Translations under genes and position numbers: made by a program
Part shown: piece after piece, positions 1 through 7,463 of the stretch
Layout of the letters: each line of letters begins with the position of its first letter
Numbering within the stretch: the stretch's first letter is position 1
Notes under the pieces: model-generated
What the model was told of the DNA's origin: nothing
Database searches by the model: none
Seen by the model: only the letters and a program-made list of their open reading frames with translations
Source of the DNA: an uncultured Pseudobdellovibrionaceae bacterium
GTDB taxonomy: Bacteria > Bdellovibrionota > Bdellovibrionia > Bdellovibrionales > Bdellovibrionaceae
NCBI GenBank assembly: GCA_937900305.1
Contig: CALCCV010000638.1
Location: 1 to 12,874 of the forward strand
DNA: 12,874 bases
Reading direction: 5' to 3'

Positions 1-1242
1 GGCGATCTGGAACCAGATTTGCAAGGAGGGATCATCGAAATGGTTCATGCGGCGTGTCACCCCAAGCATGCCCAGCCAGTACAGCGGCATGAACGCAAAG
101 TAGAAGCCGACAAACCAGAACCAGAACGAAGCCTTGCCCCACGACGATACGAGGCGGTACCCAAACGCTTTGGGGAACCAGTAGGTGATGCCTGCCATGA
201 GGCCGAGCAGCACGCCCCCAATGATCACGTTGTGGAAGTGCGCGATCAGGAACAGGCTGTTGTGCAGCACGAAGTCGGCTGGAGGCACGGCCAGCAGCAC
301 GCCGGTCATGCCGCCGATGGCGAACGTCACCATGAAGGCCACGGTCCACATCATGGGCAGCTCAAAGCGGATGCGGCCCTTGTACATGGTGAACAGCCAG
401 TTGAAGATCTTCGCCCCCGTGGGGATGGAGATGATCATGGTGGTGATGCCGAAGAAGGTGTTCACGCTCGCCCCCGAACCCATCGTGAAGAAGTGGTGCA
501 GCCACACCAGGTACGACAGGATGGTGATACACACCGTGGCGTACACCATGGAGGTGTAGCCGAACAGGCGTTTGCGGCAGAAGGTGGCCACCACTTCGGA
601 GAACACGCCGAACGCGGGCAGCACCAGGATGTACACCTCGGGGTGGCCCCAGATCCAGATCAGGTTCACGTAGAGCATGGGGTTGCCGCCCAGCTCGTTG
701 GTGAAGAAGTTCGTGCCCACGTAGCGGTCCAGCGACATCAGCACCAGAGCGGCCGTCAGCACGGGGAAGGAGGCCACGATCAGCGCGTTGGTGCACAGGG
801 CAGTCCAGGTGAAGACGGGCATCTTCATCAGGTTCATGCCGGGTGCGCGCATCTTGATGATGGTGACGATCAGGTTGATGCCCGAGAGCGTCGTGCCCAC
901 CCCCGCTATCTGCAGCGCCCAGATGTAGTAGTCCAGCCCCGTGCTGGCGCTTTGCGAGCCCAGGTTGGACAGCGCCAGCCAGCCGGAGGTGGAGAACTCA
1001 CCCAGGAACAGCGACACCATCACCAGCACGGCGCCGGCCGTTGTCATCCAGAAGCTGAAGTTGTTCAGGAACGGGAACGACACGTCGCGCGCGCCGATCT
1101 GCAGCGGCACGAGGTAGTTCATCAGGCCCGTGACCAGCGGCATCGCCACGAAGAAGATCATGATCACGCCGTGCGCCGTGAAGACCTGGTCGTAGTGATG
1201 CGGCGGCAAGTAGCCAAGGTTGTCGCCAAAGGCCACCGCCTG
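1..1242 (-). CDS. cyoB: Cytochrome bo3-type ubiquinol oxidase subunit I (CyoB), fragment lacking its N-terminus and running off the left edge
   Basis: This is the catalytic subunit of a proton-pumping quinol oxidase of the inner membrane, which reduces O2 with electrons from ubiquinol. Residues are numbered from the ATG at 4737, with E. coli CyoB equivalents in brackets. All metal ligands are present: H1189 (H106) and H1502 (H421) for heme b, H1500 (H419) for heme o3, and H1365, H1414, H1415 (H284, H333, H334) for CuB, plus the cross-linked tyrosine Y1369 (Y288). The proton-path residues D1218 (D135), E1367 (E286) and K1443 (K362) are kept. H1181 and Q1184 (H98, Q101) of the quinol site identify it as a quinol rather than a cytochrome c oxidase. 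Similarity begins abruptly at about E. coli residue 83, so the first two helices and quinol-site R71/D75 are missing. About 165 C-terminal residues lie beyond the window. The DNA is GC-rich, unlike all other genes here. Confidence 0.9.
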
Positions 1243-1280
1243 ATTGCCATAGTCGTAATGAGTCGTCCGCATATCATCGC
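1240..1280 (-). other. Junction of two unrelated genes in one frame (probable chimeric joint)
   Basis: Reading the minus strand, FG-GAP-like sequence runs to about residue 1164 (with a possible degenerate Ca loop D-M-R-T-T-H-Y-D-Y at 1155-1163). CyoB homology starts at N1165/Q1166. There is no linker, stop, start or intergenic gap. Codon choice changes from mixed third positions to almost all G/C third positions within a few codons. No insertion-sequence end or inverted repeat was seen at the joint. Confidence 0.75.
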
Positions 1281-4200
1281 TAGAAACAGAATCAAATTCT
1301 AAATCCTCGGTGTCGTCGATTGATTTCGCGAAGAGAAGAGGATTTTTTCCGACTGGCGAGACGGTAGGTTCAGAAGCGGTCACTAAGCCTGTCGAGGATC
1401 CATAATAAATCATGGAGCCGGTTTGACTCACAAACAAGATGTCATCGAAGGCGTCACCATTGACGCTGCCAATTCTGAAAAAAAGTTTCCCGAAGCTATT
1501 GTTATTTGTGACTCGCAAAAGTTTTGGATTGAGTCCGGAGGGAGTTAACGAAGGGACCGCAGTTTGAATTAAACCTGTCGCCGAACCATAGTACAGGGCC
1601 GCTTCGTTCTTGAAAGATCCGATTTGGATATTGGTTATGACATCGTCATATCCGTCGCCATTGACATCGCCGACGACTTTGGCCATGTCAAAACGATAGT
1701 CGACCTCTTTGCTGATGCTGTCTTCAATAGCGAGAGAGGGGGTTGTTTGCGTCGCCGAAAAAATACCGCCATTGGAATTGTAAATGTACAAGCCGCCGTT
1801 GTCGACAAAAGGCAAATTGCTCGTTGGAGCGGATGTGATCAAGTCGCCGCGGCCCACGCCGTCGAAGTTGTCTCCGGCCATTCCGCCAGAACCGAAAGTG
1901 GAACCTGCGGGCAAGGCGGGATTGTAAACCAGGGAAGGGCCAAAGGGACTCAGCCCGCCGCTGTAAAAGTCATATCCGGAACCAGTTCCTCCGGTTTTTC
2001 GCTTCGGCGCCGTCACTTGAACAGCACCGTCAAATCCCAAGATCGAAAGATCAGGCTTGTAAATATAAACCACACCCGCATCCGATTTGGCAGTTCCACC
2101 GGTCGCTGTGTAGTCATGCCGAGGGGCCCCAACCGCTAAGAAAGGAAGATGGCGAGTTTTGTCATAGATGTCGGTGTCAGTGATCACACCCATAGTAGCA
2201 CCAAATTCTGCGCCCTTTTGAGGAGCTCCTGGATAGATCACCTGGTGCAAACAGTGATTGGCACTGTTGTCATTTTCTCGATCGCACGGCAAGGCATTGA
2301 TGGCACCGATGGTGTGAGCTCCAGCGCCTAAGATGGTCTGCAATCCAGTGGCGATGGCCGCGGTTTTAGGTGTCACATAGTAACCAAAAACCAAACCTGC
2401 TGAGGCCACAGTGGCGGTGTCATCATAAGGATAATTTGCATTAGGTGCGCCGACGAAGACCGCGCCCGTCACATCGGGCAGCAGGCCCGTGTCTAAACCG
2501 GGTGAGGCAATTGGATATCCATTTTGATTCCACACTCCTTGAATGCTGGTGCCATATTTGGCGCCGTCCTCCAAAGCGTCGGGCCAATGTTCAGTGCAGA
2601 CCCATGAAGTGATTTTTGTTTTTATATTTTCATCGGCATTTGTAGCTGCATATCCACTGCCTTTGCACACAACAATCGAGCCGCGCGAATTGTTTCGACC
2701 GGGATCGCCGATGACCAGATCATCACACTTGTTGAAATCATAACCTTGGTTGGCGGTCGGTGCCGTCGTGCGGTAATAGTAGCTGGCAGTCCGAACGTTA
2801 CAAAGTCGCGAGTTGTAGGCCGTACCCAGCGCATTGCCAAAGGTAGTTTCGCCAACCTCCACGGAGGCATTGTAGACGTTGGTCCCACCCGCCAGGATGT
2901 CAGGGAAGGAGTAGCTGCTCGTGATAGGTAAAGTCCCTTGAGCACTGCCGCGCAAAATGGAAACCCGAGAATACAGAGTCGCGCCAGTTCCGTCGAGCGT
3001 GCGAGAGCCTATCGCTAAATCGTCGAAGCCATCATTGTTGTAATCTCCGGTGGTGAGGGACTTGCCAAAATTGGTGACGACAGCGCTGCTGTGATTCATT
3101 TTTACGGCTCGACAAGATCCAGTCACAGGATCGCAGGTGGCCTCGTTGATGCCATAGTTTGTGCTACCGGCCCCGCTGACCAGCCCGCCAGTTGGACTTC
3201 CATAGATAACATAGACATCACCAAAATAATTCGCTGCGGATAGCACCAGCTCTGACGAAACGGCGAGGTCATCGCAGCTGTAAATTTTGCTGATGTCGGC
3301 ACTCAAATCGGGCGGCGTTGGATCGACGGTGTTGGCATAAACGGTGTCACACAAACCGGTCATGGGTGCGGTGCCTGCGCGTGCGCAGTCGCCATTGAAG
3401 TTTCCAATCGCCATCGCTTTGCCCAAGCGGTAGTTGGAATTGGTCACGGGGTAATAGATCAACTGAGGATTTGGAGCGATGGCCGTAGTGGATGGAGCCA
3501 CGTCTGTTTTCAATTTGTATACGACTTGGCTCGACGGATTTTCCGTCGTGAATGGAGCAATCGAACGCATATAATAGATGACGACGCCGCCCATTTGCGA
3601 AATGTGACTATTTGAAATGGAAGGAGTCGCTAAATAAGCGCTCGCCGCGATGTCGGGCAAACCGTCACAGTTGAAATCGCCTTTCATGACGTTATTTCCG
3701 AGACGTTGCACACCTTTTCCGTCCGAAATCAGTCGCGGATAGATCGGCCCCTGCAAGCCGCTACTTTGGATCGCGCGCACGTGAATACTTTTTTGACTGT
3801 CGGGATTTTTAACATCGATGACCGCTTTTTTTAAAACGTTGCCTTCAATTTTTGAAATTTGGGCGGAGAATGTTTTTTTACCAGGGGTCACAGAAGCAAA
3901 GGCTCGGAAAACACCATCCCCTGTTCTGGAAGCGACTCGAGCACCTGATTCTTTATCGATCACATCAATTTGCATATCGGGCAGTCCACCGCTTGCGGTG
4001 AACCAAGGGAAGCTTCCGGGAATGATCGCGTTGGCTGCGACATTTGGCACGCCCTGCAAATCTGACAAGGTGGTCATGCAGGGGGCACTGCTATTGACTG
4101 AATTGAGATCGGCAACAGACGGCTCAGATGTTCCGTCGAGATATTCAGCCACGACAAAAAAACAATAAGCGGTGCCATCGACGAGGCTCGTGATCGAGCC

Positions 4201-4737
4201 TGTGTTGAGCCCAACCACTCGCTGGGAGGGCGCCCCGAAAGTCCATGAATCAATTTCTTTTCGCGCGTAAAGTGCGTACGTCACCAGAGTGCTTTCGACG
4301 GTCCAAGTGATATCCACTCGACTTGCAGATTTCAGCGACAAACTCTGCGCGGTGATTCCTGGAAATGGCGCGAGTGTAGTGATTGGACGAAATTTTCCCA
4401 AACCCTCTTCTTTGCCATCTTTGTCGATACCGGTGACCGAAAATCTGTATTCAGTGGAAGAGGTCAGACCAGTGATGGTTGTCTGACTAAAGATCTCTTC
4501 TTTAATCGAGTTGTTGTTGCCTTCTTTATAGAGTTTGTATTTTACAAAGCGTGGTTGCAATTCCCATGACAATCTCACCGCGTTCGGGCTGATGGCTTCA
4601 ATGCCCGAAAGACCACCGAATTCAGAAATTAAATTTCCACTCTGAACGCCACCGTTGTTGCAGCTGGAAAGCGACAACACGGCAAATACGCCGACGACCA
4701 ACCGATAGGAAATTGAACCAAATTGTCGAAGAGTCAT
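1243..4737 (-). CDS. FN3 and FG-GAP repeat lipoprotein, C-terminus replaced in frame by CyoB
   Basis: This predicted outer-membrane or surface lipoprotein starts at ATG 4737. A hydrophobic signal ends in lipobox L-S-S-C with the acylated Cys at residue 26. Two fibronectin type III-like domains follow (about 43-120 and 121-225; each has an SWE or TWT strand and a T-x-Y-x-F/Y-x-V strand). A linker domain spans about 235-335. From residue 335 to 1155 there is an FG-GAP propeller with Ca-binding-type loops: GDFNCDGLPD at 353, GNFNGDC at 445, GDYNNDGFDD at 564, DFNKCDD at 667, GDNFDGVGRGD at 955, GDVNGDGYDD at 1023, GSVNGDAFDD at 1090. Several Cys residues sit in the loops. No enzymatic residues were recognised; binding or adhesion is the usual role of such proteins. 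The frame has no stop and continues into cyoB, so its natural C-terminus is not visible. The start has only a weak Shine-Dalgarno sequence. Confidence 0.85.
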
Positions 4738-4872
4738 TTTCTGCACTCACTCACCCAAAAAGTAATGAACGAACAACCTAGACTCTATCGGTTTTTGTGC
4801 AGAATTCTAAAGTGGTGATTCCGTTGGTAAAAAGCTTAAAATGAGATGCGATTTGGTTCAGTTTAGGAACTG
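4738..4872 (-). promoter_or_regulatory. Intergenic leader of the FG-GAP lipoprotein gene with a tentative promoter
   Basis: This 135-nt gap separates the propeller gene (stop at 4873-4875) from the FG-GAP gene. Two overlapping promoter readings exist on the minus strand. One is sigma-28-like, with ACCGATAG (4785-4792) 11 nt after TTTAGAAT (4804-4811). The other is sigma-70-like, with TAGAGT after TTTAGA at 18-nt spacing. Both are only partial matches. No strong hairpin with a U tract was found after the propeller gene, so read-through from the riboswitch operon cannot be excluded. Confidence 0.25.
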
Positions 4873-6027
4873 TTAGCGAGCTGGACCACAGTCCTCCGGC
4901 CAGGCACTTTGATCTAGATTCAATACGGAAACTGTATTGATTGAACTCATTGCGATCGCCAGATAATTTTTCGATTCATTTTGAAACAACAAAAGATCAG
5001 TCGGAAAGCCCAGCATCGGAGAGTGAAATCTGGGTGGAATCACCTCCAATGCGCATTTCAAAATGAAATTTTCTCGATCATAGACAAACAAATGCTCTTT
5101 GCGAATGTTCTCCAGACCGCCGTACAAACTCAAGATATAAATGTACTTTGCACTCGCCCCGATCGCCGAGCAGGCGGGAAAGGGCAGCTGATAAGATTGT
5201 TGATTCCCTGATTGCAAATCGATCTTGTAGGCATTGCTCGGTCCTTCCAGAAATTGATCGCAACTCCACATTTCAGATTGATAAGAGGTCACTGCGCCTG
5301 GAGTTCCCCCGACAGAAAAGTACTTTGCAAAGGGCAAGGGAGTTTGTGCCGAAACATCTGTTGTGGCAGGCAAATTTTCCATCATGGTGGGATCTAGCAC
5401 CGCGATCGATCCAGAGTGGCTTTCGTAGTCACCGAAAGCCACAGCCATTTTTCCGTTCTCCAATTTATGAAAAAATTTGGGATTTTTTTCAGCGAAACTC
5501 AGGCGAGTTTCTGGCTGGCCGTCGGTCTTATTTAAAATAAAGATCTCGCCTTTGCCAAAGGTTAGATCTGCATTCAGATTTGAAAATGCGACCCAGACAC
5601 GATTTCCCACCGCCAAAATGGACTCAGCTCCGGTGCTATTTAAGTCGGGTTGATACAAAACCTGGGGAGTCACCGCCGTCGCGCCTGGCAGATCTGCGAG
5701 TGGCGCGCGAACAATTTCGTCAGTCAGATTGTAGGTGAGCCACAACCAACCATCGATCAAAGTTCCGCGGTAAGGATTGGTGGCCATTGGTAAGGTGACG
5801 GTCGAGACTGTTTGGTTGTGCAAAACAATTTTGCTGACGGACGGCGCTTGGGAGATTCCCGAATTGACGCCTGAATTTATCACCAACAGTGAACCTTGAT
5901 CATAATGAATTTGATTGGGAACCCATCCGACCGTGAAATGCTCGAGGGCTCCTGAAAAACTCGGCCAACAAATGTTGATCAAGGTGGCCATTAAAATTTG
6001 CGACAAAAATTTAAATGATGTTCTCAT
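4873..6027 (-). CDS. Secreted beta-propeller-like protein (BtuG-like candidate), second gene of the riboswitch operon
   Basis: This exported 384-aa protein has an N-terminal signal peptide with a basic start, a hydrophobic stretch at residues 8-22 and likely cleavage after SFSGA (about residue 27). The remainder shows about seven repeated units of a short hydrophobic strand, turn and second strand near residues 45-80, 86-115, 135-177, 185-220, 247-285, 287-332 and 341-372. That fits a seven-bladed YncE/quinoprotein-type propeller. Four Cys residues in the mature part (256, 286, 325, 380) could form disulfides. No catalytic motif is evident. Its ATG overlaps the stop of the upstream gene in an ATGA, with GGGAG seven bases before it, so the two are translationally coupled and share the cobalamin riboswitch upstream. 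By analogy with BtuG, the seven-bladed surface B12-binding protein of Bacteroides, it may bind corrinoids. That is inference; unlike BtuG it has no clear lipobox. Confidence 0.8.
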   Translation of the reverse strand: MRTSFKFLSQILMATLINICWPSFSGALEHFTVGWVPNQIHYDQGSLLVINSGVNSGISQAPSVSKIVLHNQTVSTVTLPMATNPYRGTLIDGWLWLTYNLTDEIVRAPLADLPGATAVTPQVLYQPDLNSTGAESILAVGNRVWVAFSNLNADLTFGKGEIFILNKTDGQPETRLSFAEKNPKFFHKLENGKMAVAFGDYESHSGSIAVLDPTMMENLPATTDVSAQTPLPFAKYFSVGGTPGAVTSYQSEMWSCDQFLEGPSNAYKIDLQSGNQQSYQLPFPACSAIGASAKYIYILSLYGGLENIRKEHLFVYDRENFILKCALEVIPPRFHSPMLGFPTDLLLFQNESKNYLAIAMSSINTVSVLNLDQSAWPEDCGPAR

Positions 6028-7250
6028 TGGGTCACTCCCTTTTTGAATGCGTGAAGAAGGTCCACGGAATCTAAATCAAAACCCTCGGTGTCAACTCCCA
6101 TATTGTGGTTGGTGCCGATATCTTGAATTTTAATGAATCGAACTTGCTCTATTTCTAAACTTCGCAAATCAAATTGATCGCCACCTTCGTTGGTGGGCAC
6201 AACTCCCGCGCAGCCTACCAGATTTGTAGGTGGTTCGCACGGAAACCAAGAGAACTGATCGGCTTCATTCACTTCGGCAACGCCGACTCGCGCGAATTCC
6301 TGATAAAGTTTACCGCGGCCAATTCGAAATGGATTTTCGTAAATGACGAAGTCAGCGCCCTCCCGATCGAACAGAATCCCGTGATCTGAAATTTCGAGTG
6401 TGATCTCGCCGCTATGACCAAAAGAAAGAATTTTTTCGCGAAGTTTTTGCAGCGATTCGATGTCGTTGGGATCTCCACCCGAACCATTGAAATCAGGTCC
6501 ATCGAGGGCCGCGGAAATACTTTTGTTTACGACGATTCGTTCCTTGCGATTGTCCTTCCAGCCGCGGCTGAAATTCTGAATGACGAAATCTTTTTTGCCC
6601 ATCGGTGACCACTCTGAACCGACGGCGGGATCGGGTCTGAACGCATCTGCTCGAGCCACGCTCAACTCCCGACTGGATTTGATTTTATGAACGAAGTCTT
6701 CAGTGCTGATAAAGAGCGAAGATTTCGTGTTGAAGTCTGCAGGGAAAGGGTTTTGGACTCTCACCAATCCGGTGGGTCCCTGATAAATCAATTCGGTCGG
6801 TGCTCCATTGGCAACGAAAGGGGTCAGTTCTTCAGCGGTGAGATCCGTCGCTTCGGTCATCCACAGAATGTCAGGTTTTTTCTTTCCTTTTTCCAAAGTG
6901 GGTGGCTGAGACGCTGCTTCTGAGGATGAATCGCCAATATGGAATCGGGTCTGCGAATCTCCATTGGCAAGGCTTGGCTCCGAGGAAGGCGGGGTCTGGA
7001 GCTGTAACTGCTCAAAGGTGAAATTGCTTAACTTTGTAATTTTTGTTTTTGGAAAATGAATTGCAAACTTTGGAGAAGAACCGAATGTATTTTTCGAGGG
7101 TGGAATGGATATTAGGACGTTGGATCTTGAGACCTCGGATCTTGGAGCGTTGGATCTTGGGAAGAGGGAAGTTAGAAAAATTCCGATGGAGAGCGTGGCC
7201 AGCAAAAATAAAAAGCAAGCGCGGCGCGATGGCATCACAAACGACCTCAT
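6024..7250 (-). CDS. Exported or anchored cell-surface-type protein, first gene under the cobalamin riboswitch
   Basis: This 408-aa protein (403 aa if it starts at the ATG at 7235) has one N-terminal hydrophobic segment (residues 12-30), acting as a signal peptide or membrane anchor. A low-complexity Ser/Pro/Arg linker follows. The C-terminal domain (about 270-400) matches a pattern I know from bacterial proteins loosely annotated as cell surface protein: F-G-x-x-G-E-I-T-L-E near 277-286, D-F-V-I-Y-E-N-P-F at 300-308, F-P-C at 336-338, C-A-G-V at 347-350, G-G-D-Q-F-D-L at 356-362, and G-F-D-L-D-S-V near 390-396. Similar domains occur beside BtuG-like propellers in B12 loci of Bacteroidetes, from recall. 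The start at 7235 is preferred because GAGG lies nine bases upstream, while the ATG at 7250 has no such site. It overlaps the propeller gene by four bases. Its molecular function is unknown. Confidence 0.75.
   Translation of the reverse strand: MRSFVMPSRRACFLFLLATLSIGIFLTSLFPRSNAPRSEVSRSNVLISIPPSKNTFGSSPKFAIHFPKTKITKLSNFTFEQLQLQTPPSSEPSLANGDSQTRFHIGDSSSEAASQPPTLEKGKKKPDILWMTEATDLTAEELTPFVANGAPTELIYQGPTGLVRVQNPFPADFNTKSSLFISTEDFVHKIKSSRELSVARADAFRPDPAVGSEWSPMGKKDFVIQNFSRGWKDNRKERIVVNKSISAALDGPDFNGSGGDPNDIESLQKLREKILSFGHSGEITLEISDHGILFDREGADFVIYENPFRIGRGKLYQEFARVGVAEVNEADQFSWFPCEPPTNLVGCAGVVPTNEGGDQFDLRSLEIEQVRFIKIQDIGTNHNMGVDTEGFDLDSVDLLHAFKKGVTQ
7118..7162 (-). repeat. Three-copy 15-bp tandem repeat inside the surface protein gene
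   Basis: On the plus strand, cgttggatcttg at 7118-7129, cctcggatcttg at 7133-7144 and cgttggatcttg at 7148-7159 recur with an exact 15-nt period. The minus strand encodes the pentads PRSNA, PRSEV and SRSNV, directly after the hydrophobic segment. The period is a multiple of three, so copy-number change would alter linker length without breaking the frame. Confidence 0.85.
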
Positions 7251-7261
7251 TCTGCGTGAGA
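7245..7261 (-). promoter_or_regulatory. Hairpin that can sequester the Shine-Dalgarno sequence of the surface protein gene
   Basis: On the minus strand, UCUCA (7261-7257) can pair with UGAGG (7249-7245) around a seven-base loop. The right arm contains the GAGG that is the best ribosome-binding site for the ATG at 7235. The hairpin lies eight bases after the aptamer. This fits a translational expression platform for the cobalamin riboswitch. The stem is short (five pairs including one G-U), and no clear loop-loop complement to the aptamer loop at 7333-7327 was found. Confidence 0.5.
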
Positions 7262-7268
7262 GTTTCTA

Positions 7269-7358
7269 GCATTCACTGGGGGTCGGACTTGCCTCAAAAA
7301 GGCTCACCGTTGCGCGACAGTTCTGGACTTCCACCAGATTCACCCAAATCAATGTCCG
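7269..7358 (-). ncRNA. Cobalamin (B12) riboswitch aptamer
   Basis: Read on the minus strand, the element has the conserved order of the cobalamin family. GGGUGAA is at 7345-7339. A UCUGG/CCAGA arm (7338-7334 with 7326-7322) has a seven-base loop. ACUGU (7321-7317), CGCGCA (7316-7311) and ACGGU (7310-7306) form the core whose two outer parts pair. A small GCCU/AGGC stem-loop lies at 7303-7291. A B12-box-like AAGUCCGACC is at 7290-7281. The ends close through CAUU (7354-7351) with AAUG (7273-7270) and GGG with CCC. Peripheral stems are short, as in compact versions. It lies between argS and the surface protein gene, just after a promoter. Such RNAs normally lower expression when cobalamin is bound, so the downstream operon is expected to be on when B12 is scarce. 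Confidence 0.85.
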
Positions 7359-7359
7359 C

Positions 7360-7388
7360 TATCTAACAAGGTGATTCATGAACGGCAA
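7360..7388 (-). promoter_or_regulatory. Sigma-70-type promoter for the riboswitch operon
   Basis: On the minus strand, TTGCCG (7388-7383) is followed by exactly 17 bases and TAGATA (7365-7360). Transcription would start near 7354-7352, at the first paired bases of the aptamer. This placement supports an operon independent of argS, which ends about 75 bases upstream. Confidence 0.6.
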
Positions 7389-7463
7389 GCCGAAGTTATG
7401 AAAATCTCAACTTCAAGTGGCGAGGATGGATGCGATGGTGGCAATGGGGGCTTTCACCGGGAT

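Noticed and set aside
19..1302. Long plus-strand open frame (427 codons) rich in His, Gln and Arg
   Set aside because: It is codon-aligned antisense to cyoB. The His/Gln/Arg richness is what GC-rich membrane-protein codons give when read backwards, and the other strand has full conserved motifs.
7383..7392. Perfect inverted repeat CGGC-AA-GCCG
   Set aside because: The two-base spacer is too tight for an RNA hairpin, and it overlaps the -35 region. It could be a small operator, but a ten-base palindrome is too common to call.
7420..7463. Possible argS terminator (GGTG ... CACC)
   Set aside because: A weak four-pair stem with a large loop and no U tract.
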